From positions 17,598,494 to 17,662,493 of the forward strand of contig OZ024914.1 of the NCBI GenBank assembly GCA_964017125.1: a DNA stretch of 64,000 nucleotides. Reading direction: 5' to 3'. Below, in pieces: positions 46,849-58,800 of this stretch (the stretch's first letter is position 1; each line of letters starts with the position of its first letter). Origin of the DNA: Flabesymbios commensalis. Lineage: Eukaryota; Annelida; Polychaeta; Terebellida; Flabelligeridae. The notes under the pieces are model-generated. The model was not told where the DNA came from. It made no database searches and saw nothing but the letters and a program-made list of their open reading frames with translations. The translations under genes and the position numbers were made by a program.

Positions 46849-49800
46849 CTACAAGAAATATCAAACCTTGAATAATGTATGTTTTCAAGTGAGTTTGGCA
46901 TCAAATAAAATGTTAATGGAATTGATGAAAAAATTGTCGTAGATGATCAGTCAAACAAATCATGCAATTTAGATGATTAAGATTTTTTAGAAGAATACTA
47001 ACTGGCAATACCCAGCCAACACGGGCTATTGACCTAAAACTGTTTTAATGTTAGGTCTGCGTCACAGACGGTTGGCCTAACATTAAAACGACATCGGGTG
47101 AATGCCCCGTGTTAGCTGGGTACGATAACATCTGCGTTATTGTGAAACACTTGAACATTTGACATGATATTCCCTAAATATACATGTGAAATATATACAT
47201 CACCTGATAGACGGACAAAAATAAAAAAGCATTATTTTGTGGCTGCCGCACATGAGAAAAACAAAACTACATGTATTATTAACCCCTAAAAAGCCGGCAC
47301 CGATTATACTCGTTTTTTTACATTTACTTTTGGCACATTGCATATCAGCTTTTAAATATGTTGAATATAAAACGTGATACAAATCAGCAGTATTTGGAAA
47401 TATTAGAGTTCCATTTTGTCAAATCTGAATAATTTTCACCCACTTGAAGTTGTGGATCGCGTCAGCGAGACACAACTTCAAGTGGTTGAAAAATCAAATT
47501 GAATAATTTGCCGGTTAAAGGTTTAAAATGAAGCGAGAATCCACATGTTAATTCTACAATGAGAGTATGAACTGCAGAACTCACCATTTCATTGTATGTG
47601 GGATTACATGAATCTTTGGCGATTTTAGTTTTTCTTTTGGTCATTTTGGCTGGATCAGGCAGTAAGTATAGCTTGACATACGGGTCTGGCACCTCGCCAG
47701 TTTGGCTGCTCTGTAATGGCAGGTAAAATAAGCTCATTAGAATACTCACACATATTACAATCATAAATGCACACCATCTACCCATACACCTCAATATATA
47801 GTAATATATTGTGTTCCTCATCAGCGAAGTCGTTGTTGTTATTATCATTTTAAATCGTGCCTTTAAAGCTCGAACGTGTTTCCAATTAAAATAGATTTAA
47901 CAATGATTGGCTTTCATCTTGACAAATCCGAATGATTTTCACTCACTTGAAGCTGTGACTCACGTCAGCGAGAGACAACTTCAAATGAGTGAAAATTAAA
48001 TAATTTGCAGGTCAGTGTGTTAAAGTTACTATATTAGTACAACATTATGTTTTAGTTGGTTTTATCTCAACATTGCCTTTTTTCCTTAGTGCTAGTGTAC
48101 AAGTACAACATGTTAACCATGTCAGAATCAGGAGCAGTGGGAACTATGAACACTTCACCTGTTTACATTCAGATTCATAATAATTGATAATTAATATGGG
48201 GTTGCAGATAGTAAGTTTTGACTTTCACTGAGAGGTTTGTCACTCACCAGATCCTTGGCGTGCATCACCATCACTGTGAGCGTGGAGTTCTTGTAAAACA
48301 CGGACAATTTGAGAGATCCCTTCACATTACTGCGCTGTTCGTGTTTAACCCTGGACGGCTCTGTGTGAAAAAAAAGAAGGAACAGACGAATTAATTAATG
48401 AATGAATAAATAAATAGGGCTTTACACCACCATTTGGCCAGGATAACTTCTTGAGGATGATGATGTCAATTAGATGAAACTGTCGCTCAAACACAAGGGT
48501 CGAGCACGCTACCTCTCGGCCACGGAGCCCCCCACCCCCACCAACAATATAAAGCTACAGTGTATACTAGTGGACTAGGAAAAACACATTTTGCTTCTTT
48601 GAAACCTTAGTACTATACCGAGATCGGGGAAGGAACCCTAGCTCCGGCGTGACGAGTGATAGTGTTAACCGCTGAACCACGGCTCAGCTCTCAGATAAAA
48701 TATTATCCCAGTAAACACAAAACATTTGTATAACATTTATACAACGTCGGCCCAACGTTTTCGACGTTGGTTCAATATTGTATAAATGTTATACAATTAT
48801 TTCGTGGTTACTGTGATTATTGCTAGAAAATAAAGCAACGTTTATAAAATAAATTCATACACTTTTCCTTCGTGTTTGCTCTACCTCATTTAAAATATAA
48901 TCCCAGAAAACACAAAACATTTGCTTGATATTTATACAACGTCGGCCCAACGTCTTGACGTTGGTCCAACATTGTATAAATGCTATACAAATATTTCGTG
49001 GTTACTGGGATTATGGCTAGAAAACAAACCAATGTTTATAAAATGAATTCATAAACTTTTCCTTCGTGTTTGCTCTGCCTCATTTAAAATATAATCCCAG
49101 AAAACACAAAACATTTGCATAACACTTATACAACGTCGGCCCAACATCTTTAACGTTGGTCCAACATTGTATAAATGTTATACAAATATTTCGAGGTTAC
49201 TGGGATTATAGCTAGAAAACAAAGCAACGTTTAGAAAATGAATTCAAAAATTATCTTCATATTTACTCTGCCTCATTTTTTACAAATGAATGATAGGTGT
49301 AGACATACCACATGTATCCTGATTGTGTGATACCCGGGGTGTGATATTTGTTATTAATTTAATCGACTTTAGAGCCAAAGGGTTCTTTCTCTCACTGATC
49401 GGCAGATCTGACCCTTTAGCTCTGAGGGTCCTAATCTGTTCAGTGATAGATACTTCATGGAATGTCACGACCAGTTCACTTATATACAGCCCTGCTACAA
49501 TGGAAGCCACCGAACATTCCACATCGAATTGTATATATCACCCCCAGTAGCCAGAATGTCGCATGTGGCGCATACGACACACAGGGGGTGATTTACAATC
49601 AAACCTCCCACGAGGAAGCACCCGACTCGAATGACCACCTCCCCCAAAAAAAACTAGTATTGGTTGTGTAACACTTTTAAAGATTGCAACAAGGCAACAC
49701 TTCACCTCTCACTGTAATTGGATTTTTTTTACAGTTTTTGCACGTTTTTTGCAAGTGAGATAGAATTAGATTTCTTCATCCTCACAGCGAACTCAAGTTA

Positions 49801-52800
49801 TTAACCCAATGTTGTTTTAATGTTGATCCAGTGTCTACTACGCTGGCCCAATATTAAAACAACATTGGGTGAACGTCTCGTAGTTGCTGTTGTTACTATT
49901 TTCAGCATGATTTATGATCAACCCTTACAGTGCGGGGATCGATCAATCGATCAATCCCCGCACTGTAAGAGTGAAGATATTTATATTGGCCGTATACCCA
50001 TAACATAGGTATTGAAATAAAGCCCAAGAAGCCAACTAAGCCATTTATGACGAATTCAAACACCCTTTGGTCACCAAGGTTTATACAAAAATATTTCAGA
50101 GCTTTAAGGGTTAGATTACCTTTGAGTTTTTGCATGTTCGTTTTATCCACGTCCTGCTCGTCTCTCAACATGGGGTGGAAAAACGTGTATATCACATCAT
50201 GCTGGAAGAAATAATTATATATTAACCTTTAGAACACTGACCTATTCAATTTAAATTTTCAGTCACTTGGAGTTGTGTCTCGCTACCGCGATCCACAACT
50301 TCAAGTGACTGAAAATTTGTGTTATTTGTGAAATTTAAATCCCAACAAATATCACTGTTTTAAAATTGACAGCACATTTCACTTTTAACAACTGGTGCCA
50401 AGAAAAATGCAGAATGTCTACTGTAGTCAACATCAGTGTGCTAAGGGTTAATAATCCGTAAATACTGACTTGCAAATATTTAATCTTAGGTTTTAGCAGT
50501 TTGCCCTAATCATGTGGATAGTCAGACGGACGACATACGGACGACAATATGTCCATTAACATAAAAGATTAATAATTTATGCACATGTGGATTGAGAATC
50601 AAGGCCCTAATGTAAGGCGTTTTATGAAGTTATCGAGCTAACAAAAACGTGCACTGTCCGCTAGAGTGCCCACCGTTAAGGCTGAAAGATAAAAAATAAA
50701 TGAAGATACGATTACTTGACAGAATGATTAAATGTTATGAATTCCCGAAGAGATCGTGCTTATAATTGCAACAAAAATAAAGTAGGCCTATCGTATATCT
50801 CACATACCTCTGATATTTCTGACGCCAAATCCAGCAGGCCCTTGAGAAAAGTTTCCAATTCACACTTTCTGGCCTCCGCCACTGTCTTAATGTGTGTTCT
50901 CCCCAGTAAAACCCTGTCAAAATAAGCACACTCTTTGATAGAAAAGATAATGATTCGAACGTAATAGTGAGCGCTGCACTATATATCCCACTAATACGCC
51001 GCCTATAAATTAAAGGGCAGGTACCTCATTTTGGTCTCAAATAGACGAATGTATCAAATCGTCTCCGCGCAGGTAAAAAGTCCTATCTGAATCTCATTAG
51101 AACGGAAAATAGCATCCTTCAGCGCAAGAGAGACGACAAAATAAAAGAAACTAGCAAGATTTTTATACTGCAGTCAAAACTGCTCACTTAGTGTACAGTT
51201 ACTGTCTTTTGGCTTTACACAGCAGTAAAGTCTACATACTTGCAAGTTACTTAAGCATTACTTCTCAGCAAAAGGTAGACAGGAACATTCTACCAGCTGA
51301 AATAGGACTTAAATTGAAATAAATGGGATAATTTATATGCAGCAATTAGTAACGTGGCAATTATATTATAGCAATCCAATTAGTATCGTGGCAATAGCGT
51401 ATCAGTAATGGAATGGGGAAAAAGAAAATAGAAATGATATTATTAATCATTAATCAAAGGCCTAATAACCAGCGACCATAGATGAAGTAAGTTGAGTTAA
51501 ATCGATTAGGAAGCATCTTATTCCAAATGAGACTGAAGAAAGTGTTATAAACGAGGCTAGAAATTTAACAATGACAGTGGTAGCTCTCATTAGAAGGTGG
51601 ATAAGTGATAATTATTATTTCGATGAGAAAAACAATCGGTCAAATGTTGACAAATGTACAGCAAGTGTTTTGTCGAAATGTCAGGGTCACCGAATAGTGG
51701 CAGAAATTTTAAACATTTCTAAAACTTCCGATGGATGTTCTGCGAACACTGAGAACGTTTGGCGAAATCGAAGTTTTAAGATTTGAGAAATTTCACAAAC
51801 TAAGCATTCGCCAATGTAGGCCAGCCCGGTAAAATCACCGTTTTAGGGCGCACCTAATCGTGATACGACATAATAATACCCCGTCCCAGCTGGCACGCGG
51901 CCATGCAACAATGCTGGGTTAATGTTGGGCCAGCATCGCTGACTGTGGACCAATAGTTATCCACATTCCAGCATTGGCATAACAATAAAACATCCTTGAC
52001 TTAACGCGTGGTTGCTGAGGCCCTCCCCCAATTAAGATGCAGAATCATAATCAGTTAGGTATGTAAACATCGCCTGTGATGACCACTAGCCCAGTACAAA
52101 CCGACCATATCAGGCATTACGTCATACCTAGTGTGAGCGCGGGACTGTAGTGAATGCGCACAATAAGGCTTTTTTTACACAGGTTTGATACGTCACCATG
52201 GCGTGGGTGGGTTGAAGGCCACGTGGCAATAGTTCAAAGGGGCATAGTGGAGACTTCTAAATATTGGGAGAGCAGCATGGCGCTCAGTAATGGAAACATG
52301 GCGCTCAAGAAGGATAGCATGGCGCAGCAGCATGTTAGATAAAACACTTTGTAAAATTATAAAAATATATTTCTTTTTTTTTATTTCACAATCCACCGTT
52401 TTCCGTGTCCGTAACAAATATAGGCATATTCATTATTAATATTAAATATACAAATTGTTTTAATTACATAAATTTATATCAAATTTTCAAAGTGGTCATA
52501 ACGTGACCCTCACGTTGATATGGGATCGTCGATCCAAGATGTAAAGTTTGACTCTACCGATGTGCCTCCCCGCCCTATCTGTTGACAAACGTATCAAAAT
52601 TAAATCCAAATTTAAAGATCAAGCTGGCCAGCACGACCTTTATTTATCAGATAGCATTCTACGCTGCAATATGCTATTATTAGGAGTAGCATGCATGGCA
52701 AAATAATGCACAGCAAACGATGATATATTCGTTGGCCTCTGCCGTGCTTACACTAGAGCAGACGGAGATTCGGGACTCCGGTGTTCTTTCTTCGACGTGG

Positions 52801-55800
52801 AGGGGCTAAAACGAAACATCGTTAAAAAACATAAAAATTTAAAAGATATTGAGAAACAAAACCATTCAAAGTTGTATTTACTTGTTAAAAAACATTTTTC
52901 ATTGTTTGATTTTTGTGCTGGATAATAATGGGGTCATTTAGAAATGAACATGGAAATAAGCAATTTATGTAAATCACATACTAGACTGTTTGTGAGTAGG
53001 CGGACAAGTGTAAATAATCCCAGAAGTTTTACTGAGTGATTCAAGACAAACTGGTGGAAATAATTGTGTTAAGAGATATACTAACTTGTTTGTGAGTGAC
53101 GGAAGACGAACAAGTGGGAATAATCCCAGTAATTTATGATGAAGCTCTTGAAACTCTGAATATCTCCTGAACACAAACGTTGGAATCTTCTGACTCTCTC
53201 TCATCACTTTGATGATGTAAATCTAAACAAACAAAAACGCATTATTATAAAACAAATTGGAAATCAATCAGTGGTAGTATAAAGTTGAGCAATGGTAATT
53301 AAACATGACTAGGGAAAGATATTAAATTAGATTTAAAAGCCGATTTTTGAAAATTACAGCTTACAGGACACTGCTACACTATGACGCTGGCTCAACATTA
53401 GGCCAGCATTGGATAAATGTCTCGCGTTTTCTGTTCTGCCCTTGACTTTCCCCGTCTTTCCACTGATCACATTGGCAGCACTAATACACCCAGCACGCGT
53501 CTGGACATATTTACTGTCCAACGGACGTGGACAGGACAGAGAAAAACGGGACGTGGCACAAAGGCTAGAGCGTAGCACTTTGCAATTAGTCGCTGCCTGC
53601 CGCGCCAGTTCGAGGCTCGCTAGGTGCAAGATTTTCAGAGAAATATCATGTTTCTCCCCTTTCAACGTTGGGACATAAGTGGTATCAATGTTGTGTCCTT
53701 GCGGATTGCAATTGGAGTACAGAACGTTACTAGTGCCCCATGGCTGCAGTACTGCATGCTGACCGGAGAGGTGAAATTGTACATGAACGAACTGGTCCAA
53801 TGACTCTGGAGGGATAATATGATGTAAGGCGCCTAGGTTGGATATGTGCGCAGGCTTTCCATGGGGATTTTTTTTGGGGGGGATTGAGAGTGATTGGGGG
53901 GGGGGGGGGGAGAAGTTGTCGTGCCAGCGCCGCAAGCAGTTTTTTTAAGAGGGGGTGGCCTGTTTTAGGGGGAGGGGGGGGGATCATCAGCCACCCCCCC
54001 CCGTTAAAGGGCCTCCAGGAAGCCCTGGTCTGCCATATAATAACTCACACCATTATTATTATTAGTAGTAACGAAAGTGTCTGATTTAAGTCGATCCCGG
54101 CGCTGTAAGGGTTTTAATAATGATCCCAATGAACTCCAGACATAACGTGACTGTAGGCCTTTATAAAATTAAGACTGAACATTTACCAGGCCTACATGTA
54201 GAGGATCCAGAATGATCAAGGATCATGAGAAGGGGTCATGTCCCCTTTTAAAGAAACCAAACTGTATTAAAAATGTGTCTCTATATCTCTTAAGCATCGG
54301 TATTTTATCACCCAAAATGTACCCCATAGGACTAATTATATAAAATATGATTAATTTAGATTATTTTAATAACTTGTTAACCTGAATAAAAGTGGAAATC
54401 TTTAACTTCAAGCTGTACATCACTGTACCCGCATCATCATTAAGACTAATGATGTGAGCATAATAAATAACACGTTGTCAAAATTATCCTCACCCTCGCA
54501 AGCCTAAATTTACCATTGTAATCTTTATCCACTACAAGCCGCGAATTACTGTTGAAATACTCGACATGTTGTGTGGATGCAGATGACTAGAAGTGGGTTA
54601 CAAACGATTTTTTTTTTAAAACAGTTTCATGGAAATTGTCGTTCTAAAACTTGAGCGTAGGACATTGAATCATTCTTCAGAGATGTAAAATGATGGTTTA
54701 ATGCATCGCGAGGTTAAATTCTAGTCTCCACTCCTGGTGTATTTTAAACATATTATTTCTGCTTTAAATAACAACTTCTAAACATCATTTTTTTGCAAGG
54801 TTGATCACATTTTGTCAAGTAATACAAATTATTAGAAATTTTCATCAGCTTGAATTTGTGGCTCGCGGTAATGGTTAGCGGTAGCGAGAACTCGCAACAA
54901 CATGAAGTGAGCAAAAATTTCAAATAAAATTTGCAGCAAATAAAATTTGAGTAACTTTAATTCGAACGAAATGTATCTGGAATATATTTTTCGCTGATTT
55001 CAAATTTGAGAGAGATATGTTATGTACACACTGAGAGTTACGTTAGGTTGTCTCTCCTTGTGTGGATTGGAAATATGACCACAGCTTCCCACCGGGACAA
55101 ACCAGAGATTCAATTATCGTCGGAGCGAAAGGGTCTTATTTGCCAAACACTAGAGTGGCAAATATGACCTTTTAGCTCTGGGGGACAATACATGGTATTT
55201 TCATATACATACGTAATATTTCTCAGGGTTGTACCTCTTCTGGAAGCCGAAAATGTCAACACTAGAAATACGACCATCAGTTTCAATACTGTAACGAAGC
55301 AGATTACAACGGCGTAAGTAAAAGGAAACAACATCGGATTATAAAAGGGATAAAAAACGATTTGTCGTGATCAGCACACAAAAGGTTAACATGATTCATA
55401 TAACTCACTTTCTGCGCAATAATTTGCACAATAATGGAGCAAATCAATACACGATGTTACCTACACGATGTTAACTACTACTGCTTGCTTGTCATTTAAT
55501 AATTTTCATTCATTTGAAGTTTATATAAGTGACCAAGATTAACAGCTTCAAATCATGAAAAAATATTTATATTTATGAATTTAGAAATATATAAATATTA
55601 CTTTGGTTTAATTCTTCATTAATCTCAGTGGCACTTCGATTTGGTTTCAAACTAGTTTTCAAACGTATGTAATAGTAGTATATGACATGATAAACAATGC
55701 CACGTCATAACGTTGAATGTTTTCATCTGTGGATTACGTTAACTCTTAAACAGCTAAGCGCGACTATAGTCGTTTTTAATACGTTTTATTAACCGTTTAA

Positions 55801-58800
55801 ATAGTACGCATAGGTAGCAAAATGTGTGTTTAAACATCACGATTTGCAAATGTTTTGTGTCAAATTAAACAAATATGAGTAATTTTCACGCACAAGTTGT
55901 GGATCGCGGTAGCGAGACACAACTTCAAGTGGGTAAAAATGTATATAATTCTTTAATTCAGCGGTTTTTAATATGTTTAACTAAACGTCTTAGTATCATT
56001 CATGTTTTTCTACCGTTCACCACGCACTGTACCACATAGCCAATTGAGATTGAAACCACGTATCTCCCACTCTGTAAGTTACATATTACGTCCCTTTGAC
56101 ACCACGACGACAATACTGCTCTGCAAAGCCATCAAACAGTAACTGCTCACTTTCAAATAAGCAGTTACTGCCTTTTGAATTTGAATGACAGAATGTAGGC
56201 TGGTGGCTTTACCTGTATGTCTTTGGACAAAACGACAGCAGCGCCCCTTCATTGTGACTGGAGAACTTAAGTTGAGCCAGATTGTGGATGAAGAAGTTAA
56301 TCTGAGTGAACAGAGATTTCATGCTGTCACGTATCATCCTGAAAAAAAAGAGACAGTTATCACAGCTCACATTTCACCCGGAACAGCTCTTTCTTCAGAA
56401 GTTATTTTATGATTTAATTTTGCACGTTATTAGCCCTTTAACTGCCGGTGCCGCATATATTCGGGTTTTCAGTTTTTATTAGCACACTAGGTACCACCCT
56501 GTTAAAGATAAAATGTGACATCAATCAGTAATATTTGAAAACACTTGACCTCCATTTTGTCAAATCTGAATAATTTTCACTCACTTGAAGTTGTGGATCG
56601 CGTCAGCGAGACACAAATTCAAGTGGGTGAAAATTGTGATTGAATAATTTGGCAGTTAAAGGGTTAACCGAATGTTCGGAGATCGTGGCCAGGCATACAA
56701 TAAAACCCGTCACGAAGATATCGCTTTTATTATTTGTCGAGAAAGGTCATAATGTAAGACCATGTTGGTGGATCAGAAATGTTGTTGACATGTATAACTT
56801 TAATTTCAAGTTGAATTTAAGGGTGTGGTTATCACGACACCTGATTGTGTAGGCCTCAGAGGGGGGGGGGGGTGTATATACAATTGTTCTATACGACTGT
56901 ATGTTTTTGTTTTAATAAGAAAGGAAAAAAAGACGGTTTTAAAAAAAACAAATTTACCCTTTAACCACAAAGTTATGTTATCTAAATTTCCACCCACTTG
57001 AAATTGTGACAGTCTACCGCAATCCACCACTTCTAATGGGTAACAATATTTCGATTTGTCAAATAGAAGGCCAGTAATTTCACTTTTGCTGATTCAAGAC
57101 ACGTTTCACGTCTAAAAGACGTCATGTTTACTGCAAATCCTTAAAATGACTAGTCCATTTGATTGTCTTAGTCATCGTTGTCAAAAAGCCCGACTTTACT
57201 TGACTGGTGCCGTCTAAAGTAGATTTTCCCAGCTAACACGAGGCATTGACCCAATGTTGTTTTAATGTTGGGCCGACGTTGGCGACGGCGGGCCAACATT
57301 GGAGCAGTATCGGGTCAACGCCTCGTGCTTACTGGGTTCTGTCTTTTTATTAGCACCTGTATAACCAGTTGTTAAAAGTAAAAATGCCTTCCAATCTTAA
57401 AACACTGATATATGTTGGGATATAAATTTCGCAATTCACTCAAATTTTCGGTCACTTGAAGTTGTGGATCGCGGCAGCGAGCACAACTTCAAGTGACTGA
57501 AAATTTAAATTAAATAGCTCAGTGCCCCAGGGCTTAGCAGTTTGGTAATTTTATTTTAGTGTCACAAATTAAAGATATACAATCTATTTTTCAAAACAGG
57601 TTGATATAATTGCTGATAAAATCTACCCAGGTCGACATCAGTGCTTCATAATGCAACTGAAGAAAGACTTTCAATATTGCTAGTAGCAATATTGAAAGAC
57701 ATAATGAGAAGGTTACATAATGAGATATTGCCCGGACATACCTGGTGAAGGCGGCGGTGGCCTCGGCGTCACTGCACTCCGGCATCAGCGCTTTCTGCAC
57801 ATATTTAGGGGCTTCCTGACCAACACCCGGAATTCCCGACTGACTCATCTAAACAGAAAATACCACCCCTAAGTCAGCCTGCAGTCAGCTTGGATTATAA
57901 TAGGCTTCACGACGGGCACAAGTAAACATTGCTACAACATCGTGTCTCAAGGCAAACGGCGTTGCGACAAGGTTAAAGGCCCTTACACAGGCAAATGGCA
58001 TGTCTTTGTTTTAGCTGTGTTATATCTTTTTGAGTGTTTGAATGAGTGCAGGCAATATTCTGATCGATTACAACTTTTAGAAATATCCGTTGGCAACATA
58101 ATCAGGTTTCGAAAAAGACGAATTATGACAAAATGTCGGTCATTACATTTTTGTCTTTCAGATCCACCAGTTTGTTAATGCCGTTGCCATGTTTGACAGG
58201 AAAGTGTTATCGAGTCCATGATTTGATTATTTCCTTCCTAAGATCAAATCAACATCGCACCTTTCATCTAGACCCTCAGCGGCTTGATCAAAACCATTAT
58301 AATAAAGGGATGATTGTTATTAATTGTATAAACATTCCGAAATACACACTCATCGGGTACATACCTCTTTCAAATGGGGGGGGGGGGGTGGTGGAGAAAG
58401 ATAATATAGATTTACGATGATCTACGCCTATATAACACAATTTTAAACTTAAAACTTAGGCACTTGTGATTGGCCTTCAAATTGACGCCATTTACGTCGA
58501 TTAAAAACGGTGTAGCAACATTTTGATATTATTGCTGTTGATTAAACATTGCTACAACGTTGTGTGCTCAGTGGGTGATTCTTTGATAATAGGCACTTGG
58601 TGTTGGTACTTTTTCAAATATTTGCAAAATATCTCATCTCCAAGCGTTTAGGCCTACTATACAGGCATATCACATGAACACTTTTCAGTCGTCGCATATT
58701 TGTGAATTTCCGTAGACTTACCAGAGAAAACAGGTTGATCAACAGGTTGCTATGCGCGCGGAGAATGTTAAAGGCTTGACAACACAAGTCCACAAACTGC

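Noticed and set aside
43170-49285. CRISPR-like array of repeats
   Set aside because: Repeats are long palindromes with irregular spacing in an animal intron and flank; the only regular part is a tandem duplication with near-identical spacers.
53354-53935. A 193-codon minus-strand frame
   Set aside because: It runs through a GC-rich repeat patch with a tRNA-Ala-like SINE and half of a family D MITE; low-complexity start, no domain, and it sits in a PIK3C2 intron.
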